Shown here: positions 1 through 6,688 of the stretch, piece after piece
How the letters are laid out: the number at the start of each line of letters is the position of its first letter
Numbering within the stretch: the first letter of the stretch is position 1
NCBI GenBank assembly: GCA_013696915.1
Contig: JACCXR010000418.1
Location: 1-7,247 of the forward strand
DNA: 7,247 nt
Direction of reading: 5' to 3'
From: Euzebyaceae bacterium
GTDB taxonomy: Bacteria > Actinomycetota > Nitriliruptoria > Euzebyales > Egibacteraceae
The notes under the pieces: model-generated
Database searches by the model: none
Told to the model about the DNA's origin: nothing
The model's input: the letters and a program-made list of their open reading frames with translations, nothing else
Program-made: the position numbers and the translations under genes

Positions 1-40
1 GGCCGGCGCCGGCCGCGAGGAGCACCCCTCCCAAGATCAT
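1..40 (-). CDS. MobA/MocA-like molybdenum cofactor nucleotidyltransferase, N-terminal 13 codons only (runs off window)
   Basis: Seen: on the minus strand an ATG at 40-38 overlaps the xdhC stop codon as ATGA (40-37) and opens a frame reading MILGGVLLAAGAG up to the window edge. Known: a hydrophobic strand followed by LAAGxGxR near the N-terminus is the nucleotide-binding signature of the MobA-like NTP transferase family, which includes MocA, the CTP:molybdopterin cytidylyltransferase that makes the cytosine dinucleotide cofactor used by CO dehydrogenase-type enzymes. Inference: with xdhC and coxSLM directly upstream and a 4-bp coupled start, this is probably the next operon gene, loading cytidine onto the cofactor. 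Only 13 residues are visible, so other GT-A-fold nucleotidyltransferases remain possible. There is a GTG six codons in, but the purine-rich run GGGAGGG abuts it too closely to serve as its ribosome binding site, and the ATG gives the usual family N-terminus. Confidence 0.62.
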   Translation of the reverse strand, partial: MILGGVLLAAGAG

Positions 41-1266
41 CCGCGCGCCAGCAGTCCATGGGCGGTCGCTGCGCGACCGCCACCAACGAGGTCAGGAGAA
101 TCGCCTCCGACACGCTCCGGCGATTCACGGATCGGCACGTGCTGGTGGTGGATCGCGCCCTCGGTCTCGGACAGCGGCCGGCCGGTGCCGCCCCAGCGCA
201 GCTGGACGATCTCGGCCGCGATCGACACGGCCGTCTCCTCGGGCGTCCGGGCGCCGACGTCCAGCCCGATCGGCGACCGCAGCCTGGCGAGCTCGGTGTC
301 GGTGAGGCCGCGCTCACGGAGACGGGCGATGCGGTCGTCGTGGGTGCGGCGGCTGCCCATGGCGCCGACGTACGCGGCGGTCGTCCGCAGCGCGACCTCA
401 AGCAGCGGGACGTCGAACTTCGGGTCGTGGGTCAGGACGCAGATCACCGTGCGCCCGTCGACGTCGACCGTGGGCAGGTAGCGGTGCGGCCACTCGACGA
501 CGACCTCGTCCGCCTCCGGGAACCGCTTCGGGGTCGCGAAGACGGAGCGGGCGTCGCAGACGGTGACCCGGTAGCCGAGGAAGGCGCCGACCCGGGCGAC
601 CGCGGCGGCGAAGTCGATGGCGCCGAAGACGAGCATCCGCGGCCGCGGCGCGAAAGACTGGATGAAGACTCCGACCTCGTCGAGCCGCCGCTCGCCGTTG
701 GGCCCGTACCGCCGCTCCCCGGTCTGGCCCTGCTCGAGCAGTCCGCGGGCATCGTCGGTGACAGCGGCGTCGAGGCCCTCCCGCCCCAACGACCCCGCGA
801 CGCGGTCGCGCCACACGACGAGCTTCGCCCCGATGCCGGCGCCCCCGTCCGAGCGGGCCCCGGACCCCGCACCGGCGTCGACGATCGTGGCCACCGCCGC
901 GGGCTCGCCGGCGTCGATCGAGGCCGCCAGCGCGTCGAAGTCGGGGAGCGTCGCCCGATCGAGCCGCTCGACGAACAGGTCGATCTCGCCGCCGCAGGTC
1001 AGGCCGACGGAGAACGCCTGCTCGTCGGTGATGCCGTAGGTGATCCGCCGGGGGGCCGCGCCGGCGAGGACCTCCTGGGAGACCTCGTAGACGGCCCCTT
1101 CGACGCAGCCGCCGGAGACGCTGCCCGCCACCTCGCCGTCCGGGGTGACCGCCATCGCGGCGCCGGGCTGGCGCGGGGCGCTCTTGCGGACCCCGACGAC
1201 CGTCGCGAGCCCCACCGGCACCCCGTCGGCGTACCAGCGCCGCAGGGAATCGAGCACGTCACGCAC
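37..1266 (-). CDS. coxF: XdhC/CoxF family molybdenum hydroxylase maturation protein
   Basis: A 409-residue protein of the XdhC/CoxI/CoxF family, which binds molybdenum cofactor, protects it, promotes its sulfuration and hands it to the apo-hydroxylase in the cytoplasm. Both usual domains are present. The N-terminal XdhC domain (about 1-105) contains KSAPRQPGAAM, SGGCVEG at 51-57 and CGGEIDLF from 91. The C-terminal Rossmann domain (about 207-355) contains VFGAIDFAAAVARVG, a strand ending VCDAR, FPEADEVVVEWP, YVGAMGSRR and SPIGLDVGARTPEETA. The GTG start at 1266 lies inside the end of coxE (8-bp overlap). It gives the usual MRDVLDSL beginning and is preceded by a moderate AAGGTGG at 1282-1276. 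A Gly/Ala/Ser-rich stretch at 131-147 links the domains, and the last 30 or so residues are an unconserved-looking tail. The symbol follows cluster position; CoxI or XdhC would be equally fair names. Confidence 0.92.
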   Translation of the reverse strand: MRDVLDSLRRWYADGVPVGLATVVGVRKSAPRQPGAAMAVTPDGEVAGSVSGGCVEGAVYEVSQEVLAGAAPRRITYGITDEQAFSVGLTCGGEIDLFVERLDRATLPDFDALAASIDAGEPAAVATIVDAGAGSGARSDGGAGIGAKLVVWRDRVAGSLGREGLDAAVTDDARGLLEQGQTGERRYGPNGERRLDEVGVFIQSFAPRPRMLVFGAIDFAAAVARVGAFLGYRVTVCDARSVFATPKRFPEADEVVVEWPHRYLPTVDVDGRTVICVLTHDPKFDVPLLEVALRTTAAYVGAMGSRRTHDDRIARLRERGLTDTELARLRSPIGLDVGARTPEETAVSIAAEIVQLRWGGTGRPLSETEGAIHHQHVPIRESPERVGGDSPDLVGGGRAATAHGLLARG

Positions 1267-2404
1267 GGGCTGCCACCACCTTCGCGAGTTGTTCGAGCGC
1301 AGCCAGGCTGTGCCCCTCTACGAAGTCGTCAACGTACGGCAGGGCCGCAGCCATCCCCGCCGCCAGCGGCGCGTAGCCGGGGTGACCCTTGCGGGGGTTC
1401 GCCCAGACCACCCGGTGCGCGAGCCGGGACAGGCGCTCCATCTGCGCGCCGAGCAGGCCGGCGTCGCCCCGCTCCCAGCCGTCGGACAGCACCACCACGA
1501 TCGCGCCGCGGGCGACGCCGCGCTGGCCCCAGCGGTCGAGGAACTCCTTGAGCAGCACGCCGAGCCGGGTCCCGCCGCTCCAGTCCGGCACCGCCGTCGC
1601 GGCGGCGGCCAGCGCGGTGCGGCTGTCGCGGTGCGCCATCTCCCGCGTGACCCGGGTGAGCCGCGTGCCGATCGTGAAGACCTCGGTGGGGACGTCGCGC
1701 CGCCGCGTCGCCGCATGGGCGAACCGCAGCAGCGCGTCGGCGTACGCACTCATCGACCCGCTGACGTCGACGAGCAGCACCACCCTGCGGGGACGGTGCC
1801 GGTGGCGCTCGTACTGCAGCCGGACCGGCTCCCCCCCGCCGTGGAGGAGCTCGCGGACGGTGCGGGCGCGGTCGATCCGGCCCCGGTGAGCGGGGCGGTA
1901 GCGACGGCTCCGCCGCTGCTCCCCCGGCAGGTCGAAGACGGCGAGCAGCCGCTGCAGCAGCTCCCGCTCGGCCCCCTGCAGCGTCGCGATGTCGCGCTGG
2001 CGCAGCACCTCGACGGCGCTGGCGCTCGCGGCGACGGCGGGGACTTCCTCGTCGCCTTCGGGGTCCCCGGGGTCGGCGAGCGGGGCCTCGACACCGACCG
2101 GGACGCTGGCCGGGCGGACCAGCGGCGCGCGGCGCGGCTGGCCGGACGTCGCGCCGGCGAAGTAGGCGGCGAAGGCGGCGTCGTAGCGGGGGACGTCGTC
2201 GGGCCCCGCGCACACCGTCAGGCGGCCCGCCCAGTACACGTCGTCGCGACGGCCCGGGTCGAGCGCGGCCATGGCCTCGACGAGCCGCTGGATGCGGTCG
2301 GTGGTCACCGCCAGGCCGGCGGCGCGCAGCGTGCGGGAGAAGCCGACGGTGCCGGCGGTGGCGTCCCGGCGGGTCGCCGCGATCTCCGGGCCGGCGACCG
2401 GCAC
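1259..2404 (-). CDS. coxE: CoxE-type von Willebrand factor A (VWA) domain protein
   Basis: A 381-residue cytoplasmic protein of the CoxE VWA family, the usual partner of the CoxD AAA+ ATPase in completing the metal centre of CO dehydrogenase-type enzymes. The N-terminal half (about 15-200) is Arg/Ala-rich with an acidic, proline-containing linker near 105-125. The VWA domain begins at about 206 with VVLLVDVSGSMSAYADALL. The MIDAS metal site is complete: D213-x-S215-x-S217, T279 in SGGTRLG, and D308 in VVVLSDGWERGD. WANPRKGHPGY at 334-344 and the C-terminal PYVDDF are typical of the family. I see no signal peptide or membrane segment. The GTG start at 2404 lies one base after the coxD stop (TGA-C-GTG), with no clear Shine-Dalgarno, so expression probably depends on coupling to coxD. 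The exact start is less certain than the gene. The 3' end overlaps xdhC/coxF by 8 bp. Confidence 0.92.
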   Translation of the reverse strand: MPVAGPEIAATRRDATAGTVGFSRTLRAAGLAVTTDRIQRLVEAMAALDPGRRDDVYWAGRLTVCAGPDDVPRYDAAFAAYFAGATSGQPRRAPLVRPASVPVGVEAPLADPGDPEGDEEVPAVAASASAVEVLRQRDIATLQGAERELLQRLLAVFDLPGEQRRSRRYRPAHRGRIDRARTVRELLHGGGEPVRLQYERHRHRPRRVVLLVDVSGSMSAYADALLRFAHAATRRRDVPTEVFTIGTRLTRVTREMAHRDSRTALAAAATAVPDWSGGTRLGVLLKEFLDRWGQRGVARGAIVVVLSDGWERGDAGLLGAQMERLSRLAHRVVWANPRKGHPGYAPLAAGMAAALPYVDDFVEGHSLAALEQLAKVVAARA

Positions 2405-2405
2405 G

Positions 2406-3344
2406 TCAGCCGCCGCCGGCGACAGCGCGGGCGACGAGCGCGCCGACGTCGAGCAGCCGGGCGCGCTCCTGATCCTCGCGGTACTTCAGCACGGACCCCA
2501 GTGTCGCCCTCGCCAGCTCGGCGTCCAACTGATCCGCCCCCAGCGCGATCAGGGCCTCCGTCCAGTCGAGGGTCTCGGCGACCCCTGGCGGCTTGAACAG
2601 GTCCTCGGCCCGCAGCCGCTGCACCGCCGCCGCGACCTGCGCCGCCAGCCGCGCGCTCGCCTGCGGCACCCGGCGGCGGACGATCGCCACCTCGCGGTCG
2701 AAGTCGGGATGGTCGATCCAGTGGTAGTAGCAGCGGCGCTTCAGCGCGTCGTGGACCTCGCGGGTGCGGTTCGACGTGACGACCACGACCGGCGGCACGT
2801 CGGCGCGCAGCGTCCCCAGCTCCGGCACGGTGACGGTGAAGTCGCTCAGGACCTCGAGCAGGAACGCCTCGAACTCGTCGTCGGCGCGGTCGACCTCGTC
2901 CACGAGCAGGACGCTGGGGGTCGTCTCAAGCGCGGCGAGCAGGGGCCGGGCGAGCAGGAAGCGCCGGTCGTACAGCTCAGCCTCGAGCGCGTCGGCGTCG
3001 CCGGCGCGGCCGGCCGCCTCCGCGGCGCGCAGGTGCAGCAGCTGGCGCGGGAAGTCCCAGTCGTACAGCGCCTGGCTGGCGTCGATGCCCTCGTAGCACT
3101 GGAGCCGGATGAGCGGCGCGCTGAGCACCGTGGCCAGGGTCTTGGCGATCTCGGTCTTGCCGACCCCCGCCTCGCCCTCGAGGAACAACGGCCGGTGGAG
3201 GCGCAGCGCCAGGAAGCAGGCGGTCGCCAGGCCCGGGTCGGCGAGGTAGCCGTGCTCCTCCAGGCGGGCCCGCAGCCCCTCGGGGTCGGTGATCCCGAGG
3301 GGCAGCAGGCCGCGTGGAGGGGACCTTGGCGGGTCCGGCTCCAT
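2406..3344 (-). CDS. coxD: CoxD-type MoxR family AAA+ ATPase
   Basis: A 312-residue MoxR-family AAA+ ATPase. Its Oligotropha CoxD relative is needed to build the sulfurated Mo/Cu centre of CO dehydrogenase and is thought to remodel the apo-enzyme. All core motifs are visible: Walker A GEAGVGKT at 57-64, LQCYEGIDASQALYDWDF at 81-98 (a hallmark of the CoxD/MoxR group), Walker B LLVDEVDRAD at 146-155, sensor 1 VVTSN at 188-192, and the probable arginine finger in LKRRCYYHWIDHPD at 201-214. The protein is full length for the family and soluble. The ATG at 3344 follows the coxM stop directly (TGAATG, no gap). The upstream bases are GC-rich without a good Shine-Dalgarno, so translation is probably coupled to coxM. 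It is followed one base later by coxE, its expected VWA partner. Because this form II enzyme lacks the Cys that anchors copper, the job here is more likely Mo sulfuration than Cu insertion (inference). Confidence 0.94.
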   Translation of the reverse strand: MEPDPPRSPPRGLLPLGITDPEGLRARLEEHGYLADPGLATACFLALRLHRPLFLEGEAGVGKTEIAKTLATVLSAPLIRLQCYEGIDASQALYDWDFPRQLLHLRAAEAAGRAGDADALEAELYDRRFLLARPLLAALETTPSVLLVDEVDRADDEFEAFLLEVLSDFTVTVPELGTLRADVPPVVVVTSNRTREVHDALKRRCYYHWIDHPDFDREVAIVRRRVPQASARLAAQVAAAVQRLRAEDLFKPPGVAETLDWTEALIALGADQLDAELARATLGSVLKYREDQERARLLDVGALVARAVAGGG

Positions 3345-4202
3345 TCAGCCGCCGGCCGCGCGCTCGAGCGCCCGCCGCGTCAGCACCCGCGCGAGGTGCC
3401 GCCGGTAGTCCGGCTGGGCGTTCAGGTCGGAGGGCGGCTCGGTGCCTTCGGCGGCCTGCTCGGCGGCCGACCGCAGGGCGTCGGGGTCCACCGCGGCGCC
3501 GGCGAGCGCCGACTCGGTGGCGGTCGCACGGACCGGGACCGATCCCATGTTCGTGAGCCCGACGCGGGCCTCGGCGATCCTGCCGTTCTCGCGCCGGACG
3601 ACCGCGCACGACCCGACGATGGCCCACGCCTGGGCGACCCGGTTGAACTTCTGGTAGTCGTAGCCCCAGCCGTGGTCGAGCTTCGGGACGCGGATCTCGA
3701 CGAGCACCTCGTCGGCCGCGAGCGCCGTCTCGAGGTAGTCGACGAAGAAGTCGCGGGCGGCGACCGTCCGCCGGCCGCCCGGCCCCTGGACGACGAGTTC
3801 CGCCTCGAGGGCCGCCACGACCGCCGGCAGATCCCCGGCGGCGTCGCCGTGCGCGAGCGCGCCGCCGATGGTCCCGCGGTTGCGGACCTGCCGGTCCCCG
3901 ACCTGGCCCGTGGCGGCCGAGAGGACGCCGCAGTGCTCCCGCACGAGCGGGTCGGCGACGACGGCCGCATGGGTCGTCATCGCCCCGATGGCGAGCATTT
4001 CAGCGTCCTCGCGGACGCCGCGCAGCGCGTCGATGCGGCCGATGTCCACGACCACCGAGGGATACGCCAGCCGCAGCCGCATGAGCGGCAGCAGGCTGTG
4101 GCCGCCGGCGAGCACCTTCGCCTCGTCGCCGTGCTCGGCGAGCGCGGCGATCGCCTCCTCGACCGACGACGCGCGGACGTAGTCGAACGCGGCGGGGATC
4201 AC
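3345..4202 (-). CDS. coxM: FAD-binding medium subunit of CO dehydrogenase-family hydroxylase
   Basis: A 285-residue flavoprotein subunit that takes electrons from the [2Fe-2S] clusters of CoxS and passes them to an external acceptor. The N-terminal FAD-binding domain (about 1-175) shows both flavin loops: LAGGHSLLPLMRLRL at 31-45 and RNRGTIGGALAHGDAAGDLP at 107-126. The C-terminal CODH medium-subunit domain (about 180-285) includes NGRIAEARVGLTNMG. The usual family length is 280-300. I chose GTG at 4202, which overlaps the coxL stop as GTGA. It gives the expected IPAAFDYVRASSVEEAI beginning, and a purine run GGGGG (4213-4209) lies six bases upstream. The frame stays open far upstream to about 5240, but that part reads Arg-rich and is a shadow of coxL. 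The gene ends flush against coxD. Confidence 0.94.
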   Translation of the reverse strand: MIPAAFDYVRASSVEEAIAALAEHGDEAKVLAGGHSLLPLMRLRLAYPSVVVDIGRIDALRGVREDAEMLAIGAMTTHAAVVADPLVREHCGVLSAATGQVGDRQVRNRGTIGGALAHGDAAGDLPAVVAALEAELVVQGPGGRRTVAARDFFVDYLETALAADEVLVEIRVPKLDHGWGYDYQKFNRVAQAWAIVGSCAVVRRENGRIAEARVGLTNMGSVPVRATATESALAGAAVDPDALRSAAEQAAEGTEPPSDLNAQPDYRRHLARVLTRRALERAAGG

Positions 4203-6688
4203 TGTCGGCCCCCGACGACGCTCTGCGACGTCGTGACCTGGGCCGCGGAGGCGGCCCGGCCGTCGCCGTTCCCGCCGCCGCCCCTGTGGATCGCTCGCCA
4301 GACGCGTTCCGGCGAGCACGGCATGCGGACGTCGTCGACGCCGAGGTGGCGCAGCGCATCGACGACCGCGTTGACGACCGCGGGGGTCGAGGCGATCGTG
4401 CCGGCCTCCCCGACGCCCTTGACGCCCAGCGGGTTCGAGGTCGCCGGGGTCTCGGTCCGGTCGGTCGTGAACTCGGGGAGGTCGGGCGCGCCCGGGACGT
4501 AGTAGTCGACGAGCGAGCCGGTCACGAGGTTGCCGTCCGGGTCGTACACCGCCTCCTCGAACAGTGCCTGGGCGATGCCCTGGGCGAGACCGCCGTGGAC
4601 CTGGCCCTCGACGATCATCGGATTGACGACCCGGCCGACGTCGTCGACCGCGACGTACGAGCGGATCCCGACGTGGCCGGTCTCGGTGTCGACCTCGACC
4701 GCGCACAGGTGCGTGCCGTGGGGGAACGAGAAGTTCTCCGGGTCGAAGGTGCACTCGCTGTCGAGGTTGGGCTCGACGCCGTCGGGCATGTCGTGGGCGG
4801 CGAACACAGCCAGCGCGACGTCCTGGATCGTCTTCGACACGTCGGGGGATCCCCGCACCGAGAAGCGGCCGTCGGCGAACTCGACATCGCCCTCGTCCGC
4901 TTCGAGCATGTGCGCGGCGATGCGCTTCGCCTTCTCGATGACGCGCTCCGCCGCCTTGTGGACCGCGATCCCGCCGACGACCAGCGATCGCGACCCGTAG
5001 CTGTCCAGGCCCGAGTGGGCGACCGCGGTGTCGCCGTGGCGCACGTCGACGTCGTCGAACGGCACGCCGAGCACGTCCGCGGCGATCTGGCTCCAGGAGG
5101 TGACGTGGCCCTGGCCGTGCGGCGAGGTGCCGGTCACGACTTCGACCTTGCCGCTTGGCAGCATCCGGATGCTCGCGGTCTCCCAGCCGCCGGCGCCGTA
5201 GCTGAGACTGCCGAGCACCCGCGAGGGCGCGAGGCCGCACATCTCGGTGTAGGTCGAGATGCCGATGCCGAGCTGGACGGGGTCGCCCGACTCGCGGCGC
5301 TGCTTCTGCTCCGCGCGCAGCTCGGCGTAGCCGAACGCGGACTCGGCCTTGTCGGTCGCCGCTTCGTAGTTGCCGGAGTCATACGTCAGGCCGGCCACGG
5401 TCTCGTACGGGAACTCCTCGTGGGTGATCCAGTTCCTGCGGCGCAGCTCAATGGGATCCATGCCGAGCTCGGCGGCGAGCTCGTCCATCATCCGCTCGAT
5501 AGCGAACGTGGCCTCAGGCCGGCCCGCGCCCCGGTACGCGTCGGTCGGCGTCTTGGTCGTGAACACGCCGGTGCAGGAGAAGGAGTAGGCGTCCATCTTG
5601 TAGATCGCCGGGAACATGAACGCGCCGAGGATCGGGACGCCGGGCGTGACGAGCTGCAAATAGGCGCCCATGTCGGCCTTGAGGTCGACCTTGAAGCCGA
5701 GCAGGCGCCCGTCGCCGGTCGCGGCGAGCTCCAGGTCCTGGATCTGGTCGCGGCCGTGGATGGTCGCCTGGTAGCCCTCGCTGCGGGACTCGGTCCACTT
5801 CAGCGGCCGGCCGAGCCGGCGGGCGACGACCAGGGCGATCGCCTCCTCGGCGTACACGTTGAGCTTCGACCCGAACCCGCCGCCCACGTCGGGGGCGACC
5901 ACCCGGAGCTTGTGCTCGGGGATGCCCGTGACGCCGGCCACCAGCAGCCGCAGGATGTGCGGGATCTGCGTCGCCGAGTAGAGCGTGTACTCGTCGGCGG
6001 CGGCGATCGGCGCGACCACCACGGCGCGCGGCTCGATCGCGGTGGGGATCAGCCGCTGCTGGAGGAACCGCCGCTTCACGACCACGTCGGCCTCGGCGAA
6101 CGCCTGCTCGACGTCCCCGCCGGAGAACGGCCAGGTGAAGCACCTGTTCGTGCCCGCGTCGTCGTGGACGAGCACCTCGTCTCGCAGCGCCTGTTCCATG
6201 TCGACCACGGCGGGCAGCGGCTCGTACTCGACGTCCACGGACTCGAGCGCGTCCGCGGCGGCGTAGCGGTCGCGCGCGACGACGACGGCCACGGCGTCGC
6301 CCACGTAGCGGACCTTGTCGGTCGCGATCGGCAGGTGGGTCGGGCTGACCATGTCGGCGGTCACGGGCCACGCGCACGGCAGGCCCGTGTACTCGTCGGC
6401 GAGGTCGGCGCCGCTGTAGGCGGCCACGACGCCGGGCTGCTGTTTCGCGGCGGAGACGTCGACGCGTGTGATCCGGGCGTGGGCCATGGGGCTGCGGACG
6501 ATCGCCATGTGCAGCATGCCGGGCAGCTGGATGTTGTCGGTCCAGTTGGTCTGCCCGGTGATGAGCTTGGCGTCCTCCTTGCGGGGACGCGGCGCGCCGA
6601 CGTTGCGGTCGGTGCCCTCGTCGCCCTCGGACAGCTGGCCGGTCTCGGCGGCCTGCTCGGCGACGGCCTCGGGATCGATCTTGCTCAT
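4199..6688 (-). CDS. coxL: Form II CO dehydrogenase-family large subunit (molybdopterin-binding, catalytic)
   Basis: An 829-residue catalytic subunit of the xanthine oxidase/aldehyde oxidase superfamily, carrying the molybdenum cofactor and the substrate pocket. The first domain starts near 38 (RKEDAKLITGQ). Cofactor-region motifs follow in order: SATQIPH (Q241), DVGGGFGSK at 267-275, AYRGAGRPEA from 384, PHGQGH at 523-528, SYGSRS at 563-568 and GVGEAGT with catalytic Glu at 761. AYRGAGR replaces the AYxCSFR of true CO dehydrogenase, so this is form II; the Cys that holds Cu in form I is absent. Form II substrates are poorly defined, and claims of CO oxidation are disputed. ATG at 6688 overlaps the coxS stop (ATGA) and has Shine-Dalgarno GAGGGAG seven bases upstream. 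An open frame continues upstream to about 7063 but is a shadow of coxS. The N-terminus carries about 35 acidic, low-complexity residues before the conserved fold, and the last 28 are Gly/Ser-rich. Confidence 0.95.
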   Translation of the reverse strand: MSKIDPEAVAEQAAETGQLSEGDEGTDRNVGAPRPRKEDAKLITGQTNWTDNIQLPGMLHMAIVRSPMAHARITRVDVSAAKQQPGVVAAYSGADLADEYTGLPCAWPVTADMVSPTHLPIATDKVRYVGDAVAVVVARDRYAAADALESVDVEYEPLPAVVDMEQALRDEVLVHDDAGTNRCFTWPFSGGDVEQAFAEADVVVKRRFLQQRLIPTAIEPRAVVVAPIAAADEYTLYSATQIPHILRLLVAGVTGIPEHKLRVVAPDVGGGFGSKLNVYAEEAIALVVARRLGRPLKWTESRSEGYQATIHGRDQIQDLELAATGDGRLLGFKVDLKADMGAYLQLVTPGVPILGAFMFPAIYKMDAYSFSCTGVFTTKTPTDAYRGAGRPEATFAIERMMDELAAELGMDPIELRRRNWITHEEFPYETVAGLTYDSGNYEAATDKAESAFGYAELRAEQKQRRESGDPVQLGIGISTYTEMCGLAPSRVLGSLSYGAGGWETASIRMLPSGKVEVVTGTSPHGQGHVTSWSQIAADVLGVPFDDVDVRHGDTAVAHSGLDSYGSRSLVVGGIAVHKAAERVIEKAKRIAAHMLEADEGDVEFADGRFSVRGSPDVSKTIQDVALAVFAAHDMPDGVEPNLDSECTFDPENFSFPHGTHLCAVEVDTETGHVGIRSYVAVDDVGRVVNPMIVEGQVHGGLAQGIAQALFEEAVYDPDGNLVTGSLVDYYVPGAPDLPEFTTDRTETPATSNPLGVKGVGEAGTIASTPAVVNAVVDALRHLGVDDVRMPCSPERVWRAIHRGGGGNGDGRAASAAQVTTSQSVVGGRQ

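Noticed and set aside
1..14. Perfect 14-base palindrome GGCCGGCGCCGGCC, considered as a terminator stem
   Set aside because: It encodes the Ala-Ala-Gly-Ala-Gly part of the MobA-like N-terminus, has no T-tract, and would fold only as a short stem. It is best explained by coding of small residues at high GC.
58..2596. Two long overlapping plus-strand open frames (58-1551 and 1145-2596)
   Set aside because: Both are low-complexity shadows of xdhC/coxF and coxE, without a credible start or any conserved motif.
2271..4502. Plus-strand open frame of 743 codons opposite coxD and coxM
   Set aside because: Composition is the Arg/Gly/Val/Asp shadow pattern, there is no domain motif, and it spans several minus-strand genes with intact motifs.
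4203..5240. Upstream extension of the coxM frame
   Set aside because: The translation is Arg/Gly-rich and lies entirely inside coxL; the conserved CoxM fold begins right at the GTG at 4202.
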